DNA from: Amycolatopsis sacchari
GTDB taxonomy: Bacteria; Actinomycetota; Actinomycetes; Mycobacteriales; Pseudonocardiaceae
Direction of reading: 5' to 3'
NCBI RefSeq assembly: GCF_900114035.1
Contig: NZ_FORP01000013.1
Span: 1-64,000, forward strand
DNA length: 64,000 nt
The stretch's first letter is position 1. Every line of letters begins with the position of its first letter. The notes under the pieces are model-generated. The model worked only from the letters and a program-made list of their open reading frames with translations, did not search any database and was not told the DNA's origin. Shown one piece after another: positions 8,987 to 16,858 of the stretch. The translations under genes and the position numbers were made by a program.

Positions 8987-10314
8987 CCGGCCTCCAGTGG
9001 CAGCGGGATCTCCAGCAGCACCTGGATCCCGCCGATCCGGGAACGCCGGATGGCCAGCGTTCCGCCCAGTTCCTCGGTCCGCGCGCGCATGTTCGCCAGC
9101 CCGCGGTGCGTGCCGGCCAGGTTCGTCGCCGACGCCAGGCGCAGTGTCCGGCGCAGCTGCCCGGGGTCGCCGTCCCCGTCGTCGGAGATCGACAGCCGGA
9201 TCCGGTCGGGCAGGTACCGCAGGCGGATGCGCGCGCGGGTGGCGTTGGTGTGCATCACGGTGTTGAACAGCGCCTCGCCGGTGATCCGCAGCAGCGAGTG
9301 CTCGGCCTCGCCCGGCAGCGGCACCGGCTCGCCGAGCACGGTGACGCCCACCTCGAGGTCGGTCGGAAGGTGCACTGTGGACAGTCGTTCGAGGAGCACG
9401 GGCAGCGAGCCGGGCGGCTCGGATTCGTTGTGGTGCAACGCGTAGATCGCGGCCCGCAGCCGTTCCACCGCGTGCCGGGTCAGCGCCTTGGCCTCGGTGA
9501 GTTTCTCGCGCACGGCGGCGAGGTCGGCGTCTGGTTCCGTCAGGTCGCTGCGGCAGATCTCGATCATCATCCCGGCGGAGAGCACGTCCTGGGTGACGCT
9601 GTCGTGCAGCTCCCGCGCGATCCGGTGCCGCTCGTCGTCCAGCGCCTGCCGTTGCATCACCCCGATGAGGCGGCGCTGGGTCTCCTGGAGTTCGGCGTTG
9701 CGCGCCGCCAGGTCGCGCGCCTGCTGCTCGGCCGCCTCGGACAGCTGCTCGGTGCGGCCCCGCAGCCGCATCGTGGCGTGCACGAGGAACGAGTTGTGCA
9801 GCGCGACCGCCGCCTGGTTGGCCAGCACGCGCAGCACCGCGAGATCGGTGTCGGCCACCTCCATCCCGGCGGCGGGCCGGGCGGCGATCCCGCCCACCGG
9901 CTCGCAGTCGAGCGTCATCGGCACGCGCACTCCGCTTCCGGTGGGTTCACCGGCCTCCCACGGTCTCGTCCGCAGGATCCGCAGGTGCGCCAGCGCGTCC
10001 GGCGGGAACAGCCGCTCGTCCTCCACGAGGTTTTCCCCAGCCAGCAACAGGAACCGCGGCCGGGCCGCGCGCAAGGCGCCATCGGCGAGGGCGAACAGCA
10101 GCCAGTCGGCCTGCACGTGGTCCGCCGCCGCGCGCACGACCGCTTCGACGAGCGCCCGCGGTCCTTCCCCGGTGCGCACGAGGGCCCGCGAGATGCGGTC
10201 GAGGGCGCCCACGGCGCGCTCCAGCCGCTCCGCGGTTCGGACGTACTCGGGGTAGTAGGACCGTTTGCCGGATCGCACGCCGGTCAGCGCGCCGAGGTAG
10301 TCGTTGGCCGTCAT
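8983..10314 (-). CDS. mnoS: GAF-domain sensor histidine kinase (MnoS-like)
   Basis: A 443-residue cytoplasmic kinase with no membrane segment. A GAF-like region covers about 35-190, then a short coiled coil (EQQARDLAARNAELQETQ). The HisKA_3 dimerisation domain has phospho-acceptor H237 in RIARELHDSV. The ATPase domain carries an N-box (GEALFNTVMHTNA) and a G-box (SISDDGDGDPG). The likely signal is a soluble small molecule such as an alcohol or aldehyde. It starts four bases after the dehydrogenase stop and overlaps the response-regulator gene by 4 bp, so dehydrogenase, kinase and regulator form one operon. Confidence 0.87.
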   Translation of the reverse strand: MTANDYLGALTGVRSGKRSYYPEYVRTAERLERAVGALDRISRALVRTGEGPRALVEAVVRAAADHVQADWLLFALADGALRAARPRFLLLAGENLVEDERLFPPDALAHLRILRTRPWEAGEPTGSGVRVPMTLDCEPVGGIAARPAAGMEVADTDLAVLRVLANQAAVALHNSFLVHATMRLRGRTEQLSEAAEQQARDLAARNAELQETQRRLIGVMQRQALDDERHRIARELHDSVTQDVLSAGMMIEICRSDLTEPDADLAAVREKLTEAKALTRHAVERLRAAIYALHHNESEPPGSLPVLLERLSTVHLPTDLEVGVTVLGEPVPLPGEAEHSLLRITGEALFNTVMHTNATRARIRLRYLPDRIRLSISDDGDGDPGQLRRTLRLASATNLAGTHRGLANMRARTEELGGTLAIRRSRIGGIQVLLEIPLPLEAG

Positions 10315-10318
10315 CGGT

Positions 10319-11536
10319 CTACAGCGCCTGCCGGAACAGCGCGGCGATGTCGGCGGCGTTCGCCGTGCGCGGGTTGGTCGCCAGGCACGCGTCCTGCAGC
10401 GTGGTGCGGGTCAGGGTGCCGATGTCGGCTTCGGTGACGCCCAGCGCGGCGAGCCCGCGCGGCACCCCCACCGCGTCGGCCAGCTCACGCACCCGGCACG
10501 CGAACGACTCGGCGACCTCGGCCGCCGACCTGCCCGCGACGTCCACCCCGGTCGCCGCGGCCAGCGGCACGAACCGCTCCGGGTCCGTGGCCGCGTTGAA
10601 CCGGATCGTGTGCGGCAGCAGCACCCCGTTGAGCACGCCGTGCGGCGCGTCGAGCAGGCCGCCGACCTGGTGGCTCATCGCGTGCGTGATACCGAGGATC
10701 GCGTTGGTGAAGGCCATCCCGGCCTCCAGCGCGCCCTGCGCCATCGCGATCCGCGGTTCGGCGGCGGCGGGGTGGACCATCGTGTGCAGCAGGTTGCGCG
10801 TGATCAGGGTGGCCGCGTGCAGGGCGTGCTGGTCGGTCAGCGGGTTGTGCGCCCGCGACACGAACGACTCGACGGCGTGGGTGAGCGCGTCCAGGCCGGT
10901 TGCGGCGTTCAGCTCGTCGGGCATGGTGGTCAGCAGGCGCGGGTCGACGATCGACACGTCCGGCACGAGCGTGCGGCTGATGATCGTGATCTTGGTGTGC
11001 TGGGTCGTGTCGGTGACGACCGCGAACTGCGAGACGTCGGCGCCGGTGCCGGACGTGGACGGCGCCATGACCAGCGGCGGGATCGGCTGCACGACGCGGT
11101 CCACGCCCGCGTAGCCGAGGATCGTGCCGCCGTTGCCGGACAGGATCGCCACGCCCTTCGCCGCGTCGATGCACGAGCCGCCGCCCACGGCGATGATCAC
11201 GTCCGCGCCCGCCGCCGCGTACTGCTGGTAGGCGGCCTCGATCTCGTGGTCCTTCGGGTTGGGCGTGACGCCGGAGAACACCACCGGCCGCAGCCCGACC
11301 AGTTCGAGGTGGCCGCGGGCCTCCTCGACCCAGCCCGCCTCGATCAGCCCGGGATCGGTCACGAGGAACGGCCGCCGGGCGCCGACGCGGAGCGCGGCGT
11401 GCCCGAGCTCGGCCAGCGAGCCGGGGCCGAACACGATCTCGGGGACGTGGAACTTCGCCAGCTCCGCCGGTGCGCCCGCGGCGGCCCCGCACGGTCCGGT
11501 CAGCGGTTCGGCCTCGTCGAGGGCTCTGCGCGGCAC
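10319..11536 (-). CDS. Iron-containing alcohol dehydrogenase (1,3-propanediol dehydrogenase type)
   Basis: A group III dehydrogenase distinct from Mdo. Its family core begins FHVPEIVFGPGSLAEL, the NAD loop is VGGGSCIDAAKG and the metal-site regions are GLDALTHAVESF and GITHAMSHQVGG. It matches by position the 1,3-propanediol dehydrogenase next to mnoSR in mycobacteria. I chose the GTG at 11536 (GGAGG five bases before; 405 residues). The ATG at 11668 also has a good AGGAG, but it would add 44 codons with only about 73 percent G/C in third position, far below the rest. It is first in an operon with the two-component system. Confidence 0.85.
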   Translation of the reverse strand: MPRRALDEAEPLTGPCGAAAGAPAELAKFHVPEIVFGPGSLAELGHAALRVGARRPFLVTDPGLIEAGWVEEARGHLELVGLRPVVFSGVTPNPKDHEIEAAYQQYAAAGADVIIAVGGGSCIDAAKGVAILSGNGGTILGYAGVDRVVQPIPPLVMAPSTSGTGADVSQFAVVTDTTQHTKITIISRTLVPDVSIVDPRLLTTMPDELNAATGLDALTHAVESFVSRAHNPLTDQHALHAATLITRNLLHTMVHPAAAEPRIAMAQGALEAGMAFTNAILGITHAMSHQVGGLLDAPHGVLNGVLLPHTIRFNAATDPERFVPLAAATGVDVAGRSAAEVAESFACRVRELADAVGVPRGLAALGVTEADIGTLTRTTLQDACLATNPRTANAADIAALFRQAL

Positions 11537-11739
11537 GGCGACCTCCGGCGGTTCGCGGTCACCGCGTCCTCGCGGCGACCGGTCCCACCGTACGGCACGA
11601 CGGCGGCCGTCGAGAACACCCGCGGCCCCGGTGCCGGGCGGTTTCGGCAGGTCGGACAGTCGTGGCATGACCTCGCTCCTCGTCGGGCCGACGCTACCGC
11701 CCCGGGGAGGGCGGGACACCTCTCCGCGCGGGCCGGCCG

Positions 11740-11759
11740 CCCTGTCCGATCGGACGGGC
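11740..11759. promoter_or_regulatory. Candidate MnoR-type operator, copy 2 (divergent promoter)
   Basis: CCCTGTCCGATCGGACGGGC contains a perfect 12-bp palindrome (GTCCGATCGGAC, 11744-11755) and matches 18 of 20 bases of the mdo box at 3464-3483. It lies 71 bp before mftD and upstream of the dehydrogenase-mnoSR operon, so it could serve both directions and give autoregulation. Confidence 0.65.
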
Positions 11760-11830
11760 AGGTCTTCCCCCCGAGCCGGTTTTCCCTAATACTGACACCC
11801 GGTGCCAAAATAGGGAAGGACGGCCGGGAC

Positions 11831-13003
11831 ATGGCGAGCACGAAGGACTGGTTCGAGACGATCGCCGAGGCGCAACGGCGCGCGAAGAAGCGGCTGCCGC
11901 GCTCGGTCTACCTCGCGCTGGTCGCCGGTACGGGGAAGGGCCTGACGACCGCCGACAACGTCGCCGCGTTCGACGAGCTGGGGTTCCTGCCGAGGGTCGC
12001 GGACCTGCCGGCGAAACGCGACCAGGCGACCACCGTGCTGGGGCAGGACGTCTCGCTGCCGGTGGTCATCTCCCCGACGGGCGTGCAGGCGGTGCACCCG
12101 GAGGGCGAGGTCGCGGTGGCGCGGGCCGCGGCGGCGGCGGGCACGGCGATGGGGCTCAGCTCGTTCGCCAGCCGGTCGATCGAGGACGTGGCGGCGGTCA
12201 ACGACAAGACGTTCTTCCAGATGTACTGGGTGGGCACGCGGGACCAGCTGCTCGCGCGGGCCGAGCGGGCGCGCAAGGCCGGGGCGAAGGCGCTGATCGT
12301 GACGCTGGACTGGTCGTTCGACTCGGCGCGGGACTGGGACGCGCCGATGATCCCGGAGAAGGTGGACCTCAAGGCGGCACTGCACTTCGCGCCGGAGGTG
12401 CTGCGCAAGCCGCGGTGGCTGTGGAGCTTCGCGAAGACCGGCAAGCTGCCGGACCTGACGACGCCGAACCTCGCCGCCGAAGGGGAGGCCGCGCCGACGT
12501 TCTTCGGCGCGTACGGGCAGTGGATGGGCACGCCGCCGGTGACGTGGGAGGACGTGGCGTGGCTGCGGGAGCAGTGGGGCGGCCCGTTCGCGGTGAAGGG
12601 GATCATGCACCCCGACGACGCCCGGCGCGCGGTGGACGCCGGCTGCACGGCGATCTCGGTGTCCAACCACGGCGGCAACAACCTCGACGGCACCCCCGCG
12701 TCGATCCGCGCCCTCCCGGCGATCGTCGACGCGGTCGGCGACCAGGTGGAGGTGCTGCAGGACGGCGGCATCCGGCGGGGCTCGGACGTGGTGAAGGCGC
12801 TCGCGCTGGGCGCCAGGGCGGTGCTGATCGGCCGCGCGTACCTGTGGGGCATGGCGGCCGCGGGCGAGCGGGGCGTGACCAACACCCTGGAGGTGCTGCG
12901 CCAGGGCATCGACTCCACCCTGCTCGCCCTCGGCAAGGCCAGCGTCCACGAGCTGAGCCGTGAGGACCTCGTCATCCCGGACGGGTTCGCGCTTCACGGG
13001 TAG
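11831..13003 (+). CDS. mftD: Pre-mycofactocin synthase MftD (FMN-dependent hydroxyacid-oxidase family)
   Basis: A 390-residue FMN TIM barrel that follows MftD throughout, starting with DWFETIAEAQRRAKKRLP. Where lactate and glycolate oxidases have a catalytic His-Gly-Gly-Arg loop, this protein has SNHGGNNLDGTPAS, as MftD does (H280 kept, arginine replaced by asparagine). MftD deaminates the Val-Tyr-derived intermediate to make the redox-active dicarbonyl of mycofactocin. The start is ATG 11831, with GGGAAGGA upstream. It is divergent from the dehydrogenase-mnoSR operon and shares its candidate operator. mftA, B, C, E and F are not in the window, so it is either displaced or a second copy. Confidence 0.92.
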   Translation: MASTKDWFETIAEAQRRAKKRLPRSVYLALVAGTGKGLTTADNVAAFDELGFLPRVADLPAKRDQATTVLGQDVSLPVVISPTGVQAVHPEGEVAVARAAAAAGTAMGLSSFASRSIEDVAAVNDKTFFQMYWVGTRDQLLARAERARKAGAKALIVTLDWSFDSARDWDAPMIPEKVDLKAALHFAPEVLRKPRWLWSFAKTGKLPDLTTPNLAAEGEAAPTFFGAYGQWMGTPPVTWEDVAWLREQWGGPFAVKGIMHPDDARRAVDAGCTAISVSNHGGNNLDGTPASIRALPAIVDAVGDQVEVLQDGGIRRGSDVVKALALGARAVLIGRAYLWGMAAAGERGVTNTLEVLRQGIDSTLLALGKASVHELSREDLVIPDGFALHG

Positions 13004-13759
13004 CCCGGGGCCGGTGGTCGGTGCGTGATGACCACCTTGCCGAAGTGCGTTCGCTCCGGGAAGTAGGCGAACGCCGCGGGGGCCTCGTCGAACGGGAAGA
13101 CCCGGTCGATGACCGGTCGCAGCTCGTGGCGGCTGATGACGCGGTTCATCCGCTCGAAGTCGCCGCGGCTGCCGACGGTGATGGTGCGCAGCGTCGCGCC
13201 GCGGTTCAGGAACTCGGTCAGGTCCATGCCCTCACCCGGGGCGAGGTTGCCGACGAGCGAGATGCGACCGCCGTGAGCTCGCGCACCCTGGCGCCCCACT
13301 CCGGCGTGCCGGTGTAGTCGATGACGTCCGACGCGCCGAGGGCGCGCAGGCAGGGGAGGGTGGCCGCCTCCTCGAACGACAGGCGCCCGGGTACCGGGAC
13401 GAGGCTCTGTTCGCCCACCGTGCGGTACTCGGTCAGCCATCCGTCGAGCTGCACCCCGTAAAGCTCGCCCCACCCGCCCAGCGAGCCGTAGAGCCAGTTC
13501 GGGTGGAAGGTGCCCATCACGCGATCCCCGGCTGGAACCGGGTGACCCCGGCGCCGACTGCTTCGACGACGCCCGCACCGTCGGAGAGGGGCACACGCCC
13601 GGGTGGCACCGGCCGCGAATACCGTCCCTCGACGATCGGCAGATCACGGGCGTTGAGTGAGCTGGCCTGCACCCGCACCAGCACCTCACCCGCCGCCGGC
13701 GCGGGCACGGGACGTTCCTCCGCGACCACCGGGCGGCCGTCGCCCCGCACCTGGAACAT
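12994..13759 (-). pseudogene. Zinc-independent alcohol dehydrogenase/quinone reductase, decayed
   Basis: Homology runs through three frames. The N-terminal part starts at ATG 13759 (MFQVRGDGRPVV) and ends near 13525. The middle (GTFHPNWLYGSLGGW to RVRELT) is in a second frame, and the C-terminal part (GGRISLVGNLAPGEG onward) is in a third. About 55 residues of the cofactor-binding fold are missing between EEAATLPCL and RALGASDVIDY, and about 20 more before GGRISLVG. No complete enzyme can be made. The 3' end overlaps mftD by 10 bp on the opposite strand. Confidence 0.85.
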
Positions 13760-13895
13760 CCGCGCCGTTCGCGCTGGCTCATCGGGTCCACTTTGGACCA
13801 ACCGGAGCAGCTGTCCACGAACGACTGTTCCTGGTCCGGGCGGGCGTCGAGTTCGCGCTGCAGGACGAGCAGGGCCGCGCACTCGCCGACTGTGA

Positions 13896-14390
13896 CTCGC
13901 CCAGGAGTCCGCGGCCAACGCGCTCGGCGCCGGGTTCGTCACGAGCCGCCTGTCCGACGTGCTGTTCGTCCAGGCGTTGCGCGCCGCCTGCAGCGACGTG
14001 GGCAGTGGGACGATCGGCTGGCTCGCGGCCCTGCGGGATCCTCAGCTGGCCACGGCGATCCACGAACTGCACGTGAACCTCGACCACCCCTGGGCCGTCG
14101 AGGCGCTGGCGCGTACGGCGGGCATGTCGCGCTCCGCGTTCGCCGCGCTGTTCAAGGAAAAGACCGGAGACGCGCCGCTGGGCTACCTCACGGCCTGGCG
14201 CCTGTACCGGACCAAGACCCTGCTGCGGGACACCTCCCTGAGCGTCCAGGAAATCGCCGTCCGGGTCGGTTACCAGACCGGCACCGCGCTGAGCCGTGTG
14301 TTCCTTCGCCGGGAGGGCGTCACCCCGGGCGCCTGGCGGAAGCGTGGTCAGGGCTCGCACTCCGCGGTCCCGACGCCCGCTTTGCCGTAG
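13896..14390 (+). pseudogene. AraC-family regulator, N-terminally truncated
   Basis: From 13896 the frame reads an AraC-type C-terminal half. The two helix-turn-helix units are seen in AVEALARTAGMSRSAFAALF and VQEIAVRVGYQTGTALSRVF. An in-frame stop at 13893-13895 and the lack of a cupin sensor domain upstream show that the front half is lost. Only a scrap in another frame (LVRAGVEFALQDEQGRALAD) remains. A GTG at 13959 could still give a 143-residue DNA-binding fragment. It faces the decayed dehydrogenase, its likely former target. Confidence 0.75.
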
Positions 14391-14469
14391 CGAGAACGAG
14401 CGCTCCTTGACAACCCGCTTGCGACGGCGTTTCATAACAGTGTCACAAAACCTTGTTCCGGAGGTAGCG

Positions 14470-15000
14470 ATGTCCGAGATCTTCCCTGGCCGCTGGACCG
14501 CCCGGCTCGACTCCGGGAGTCCGGACGACACGGGCGTGGTGCTGTTCCTGATCGGCATGCGGGTCAACAAGTGGTGGCGCGTCGACCAGTACGTGTGGGT
14601 GTTCCTGGCGATGGCGCGGATGCTGCGCCACCTCGCGGAGCACCCCGAGGCGGGGATGATTCGCGCGCGCAACTGGCTGGGCCGCACCACGATGCAGGTG
14701 GGGTACTGGCGCAGCCTGGAGCACCTGGTCGCGTTCGCCGCCGACAACGACGCGCCGCACGCGCCCGCCTGGCGGCGCTACTACCGCCGTGCCAGCCAGT
14801 CCGGCGCGGTGGGCGTGTGGCACGAGACCTACCTGGTGGGCCCGGGCTCCTTCGAGGCGATCTACGCGAACATGCCGCTGTTCGGCCTGGCCGAGGCGGT
14901 GGGGCACGCCAAGGTCGACCGCACCACGTCCAGCTCCCGCCAGCGCGTGGCCCGCGGACGCGTGTCCCGGCAGACGGCGGAAGCCCACGCCGCCCGCTGA
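14470..15000 (+). CDS. DUF4188 domain protein
   Basis: A 176-residue protein with WWRVDQYVWVFLAMARMLRHL, the double-tryptophan region TTMQVGYWRSLEHLVAFA and GVWHETY, which match the DUF4188 family (a dimeric alpha/beta-barrel, monooxygenase-like fold). The function is not established. The ATG at 14470 has GGAGG five bases before it, which rules out the longer frame. It is monocistronic and convergent with kptA. The upstream AraC remnant may have been separated from it. Confidence 0.8.
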   Translation: MSEIFPGRWTARLDSGSPDDTGVVLFLIGMRVNKWWRVDQYVWVFLAMARMLRHLAEHPEAGMIRARNWLGRTTMQVGYWRSLEHLVAFAADNDAPHAPAWRRYYRRASQSGAVGVWHETYLVGPGSFEAIYANMPLFGLAEAVGHAKVDRTTSSSRQRVARGRVSRQTAEAHAAR

Positions 15001-15011
15001 GGGTCCGCGCG

Positions 15012-15560
15012 TCAGCCGATCCTGCGCAGGAACTCCGGTGGCACGGCGGCGGTCAGCCACACCCCGTTGGCGCTGACGCGGAATTCGTGACCTTCCCGGC
15101 TCATCGCACCCGCGTCGACTTCCAGCACCACCGGTTTCCCCCGCCGCGAACCGACCCTGACGGCCGTCTCCCGGTCCGGGGAAAGGTGCACGTCGTGGCG
15201 GTTCATCGGGCGCAGGCCCTCGTGGAAGATCGCGGACAGGAAACGTTCGACGGTGCCGTGGTACAACACGGCCGGCGGCGTGGTGGCGGGCAGTCCGAGG
15301 TCGATTTCGACGCTGTGGCCCTGGTTCGCGCGGATCCGCTCACCGGTCGCGTCGAACGCGAACCGCTGTTTGTCGTTGCCCGCCACCACTTCTTCGAGAT
15401 CGGCGCGCGTGATCCTGACCCCGTCCCCGCGCAGTGCGGCGAGCAGGGACCTCACCTCGACCCAGCCGCCGGGGCCGAGGGTGATGCCGAGGGCTGCGGG
15501 ATCGTGGCGCAGGTGCCGCGCGAGGCGCTTGGAAAGCTTGACCATTTGCCGGTTGTCCAT
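15012..15560 (-). CDS. kptA: RNA 2'-phosphotransferase (Tpt1/KptA)
   Basis: The 182-residue length is normal for bacterial KptA. It has the N-terminal winged-helix part (VKLSKRLARHLRHDP) and the C-terminal ADP-ribosyltransferase-like domain with YHGTVERFLSAIF and MNRHDVHLSPD. The enzyme moves a 2'-phosphate from RNA to NAD+, giving ADP-ribose 1'',2''-cyclic phosphate. In yeast it completes tRNA splicing; in bacteria its job is uncertain, and RNA repair or NAD-linked modification have been suggested. No RNA ligase or RtcB gene is next to it. Confidence 0.93.
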   Translation of the reverse strand: MDNRQMVKLSKRLARHLRHDPAALGITLGPGGWVEVRSLLAALRGDGVRITRADLEEVVAGNDKQRFAFDATGERIRANQGHSVEIDLGLPATTPPAVLYHGTVERFLSAIFHEGLRPMNRHDVHLSPDRETAVRVGSRRGKPVVLEVDAGAMSREGHEFRVSANGVWLTAAVPPEFLRRIG

Positions 15561-15625
15561 GACCGTTCCATTGGTTCATGGCCAAGCCTGCTCGCGCAAG
15601 CGGAATTGCGGCCGGCAGGCGGCGC

Positions 15626-16615
15626 CTACGGGGAATTGCCTTCGCGCAGGGCGGCGGCCAGCCATTCCTGGACCGCCGCCGTCCGGTCCGGGTCCGGCTT
15701 GGCGGTGCCGTTGATCGTCGCGACAAGCGTGCTGTACCGGACTACCAGGTGCATCCCGGTCATGCGGGATCGCAGCGCCGCCGCCCTGTTCCGGTCGAAG
15801 CCGATCATGCTGCGGCGGGCCTTGTCGAGGTCGTGCTCGCCGGTCATCGCGGCGAGGAAGTCGGCCGAGCTGGCCGCCATGCGCTCGGCGATCTCCCTGG
15901 CCCGCGCGGAGTCCGCGGGTGCGCCGCTCTCCCGTACCGCCTGTGCCTCCCGGTAGAGAGCCAGGTGCTGCCCGGCGCGGTCCAGCATTTCCGGCGTGGC
16001 CATCAGCTTTCCCTGTTCCGTGCCGAAAACGCGGTGGTAGTAACCGCGCACGGCAGTGCGGAACTCCTCGTCGCGCACGAGCTCGGCGAGTTCGATCCAG
16101 GCTTCGAGCTGCTCGGTCGACGGGTCCTCGGGCAGGTGCGGCCGCTGCTGGTACAACCGCTCGACGTAGCCGGGGTGGACGTCCAGCCCGTCGGTCACGA
16201 AGTCCCAGAACTCGGTGATGAGCCGCTCCCGCTCGTCGTCGGACATCGACACCAGCTTGTGCATCAGGCTCACCTGCTCCGCCGTGGTGTGCTGCCGCAC
16301 GATGGTCCGCAGCACGGCGCGGCGCGCCCGGAACTGCCGCAGCTGGTCCTCCACCAGCCGCAGGTGGGTCACGGCCAGGTCGTGCAGGGTGGTCTCCGCC
16401 GCCAGCACCCCGCGGATCTCCTCCAGGCCGGCGCCCAGGTCGCGGAGGGTGCGCACGAGTTCGAGCCGGGCGATGGCGTGCACGTCGTACTGCCGGAAGC
16501 CGCCCTCGCTGAGCGCGGTGGGAGCGACGACGCCCTCGTCGGCGTAGAACCGGATCGCGCTCACGCTGAGCCCGGTGCGGCGGGCGACGTCCCCGATGGG
16601 GTAGAGCTCGTTCAT
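15626..16615 (-). CDS. MerR-family transcriptional regulator
   Basis: The N-terminal MerR helix-turn-helix has YPIGDVARRTGLSVSAIRFYADEGVV and the GFRQYD wing, followed by a dimerisation helix. The rest of the 329-residue protein is a large helical domain of unknown ligand. A GTG at 16624 is possible, but the ATG at 16615 starts exactly seven bases after a -10-like CATAGT, consistent with a leaderless message. A perfect 17-bp palindrome lies between the -35 and -10 elements, typical of MerR self-control. The upstream 69-residue gene ends within this promoter. Confidence 0.85.
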   Translation of the reverse strand: MNELYPIGDVARRTGLSVSAIRFYADEGVVAPTALSEGGFRQYDVHAIARLELVRTLRDLGAGLEEIRGVLAAETTLHDLAVTHLRLVEDQLRQFRARRAVLRTIVRQHTTAEQVSLMHKLVSMSDDERERLITEFWDFVTDGLDVHPGYVERLYQQRPHLPEDPSTEQLEAWIELAELVRDEEFRTAVRGYYHRVFGTEQGKLMATPEMLDRAGQHLALYREAQAVRESGAPADSARAREIAERMAASSADFLAAMTGEHDLDKARRSMIGFDRNRAAALRSRMTGMHLVVRYSTLVATINGTAKPDPDRTAAVQEWLAAALREGNSP

Positions 16616-16623
16616 GCCGGCCA

Positions 16624-16833
16624 CTATGAGATCTCAAGCGGCTTGAGAGTCAAGGACCGACGTACGAGCCTGCCCGTTTCGTCCCAGTACAGCTCCGGCC
16701 AGTTCGGCGGGAGTTCCCACGCGGGCAGCAGATCCGGGGTCACCAGCAACTCGTCGATGACCAGTTGTCGCCTCGCCCGCTCGCTGACCGACGGGCGGCG
16801 CGCCTGCTCGGCGAAGGTCGCCACCTCGGGCAT
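16624..16833 (-). CDS. Small hypothetical protein, 69 residues
   Basis: The frame starts at an ATG preceded by GGAGG four bases upstream and keeps high third-position G/C until its last few codons, so it looks real. I recognise no family. It is rich in charged residues, with WELPPNWPELYWDETGRL near the end, and has no membrane segment or signal peptide. Its last codons form the MerR operator and promoter, so its translation could interfere with merR transcription. Confidence 0.55.
   Translation of the reverse strand: MPEVATFAEQARRPSVSERARRQLVIDELLVTPDLLPAWELPPNWPELYWDETGRLVRRSLTLKPLEIS
16626..16655 (-). promoter_or_regulatory. MerR-type promoter with 19-bp spacer and palindromic operator
   Basis: On the minus strand TTGACT and CATAGT are separated by 19 bp. 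Within the spacer region lies the perfect dyad TCTCAAGC-N-GCTTGAGA (16632-16648). Overlong spacers with a central dyad are the hallmark of MerR-controlled promoters. The site overlaps the last codons of the 69-residue gene. Confidence 0.75.
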
Positions 16834-16858
16834 CGCACCTCCGAACCGGGGAAGGCGG

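Noticed and set aside
10304-11830. An apparent 509-codon extension in front of mftD
   Set aside because: The extension is antisense to the second dehydrogenase and has no homology. MftD begins at 11831 with a normal N-terminus and a ribosome site.
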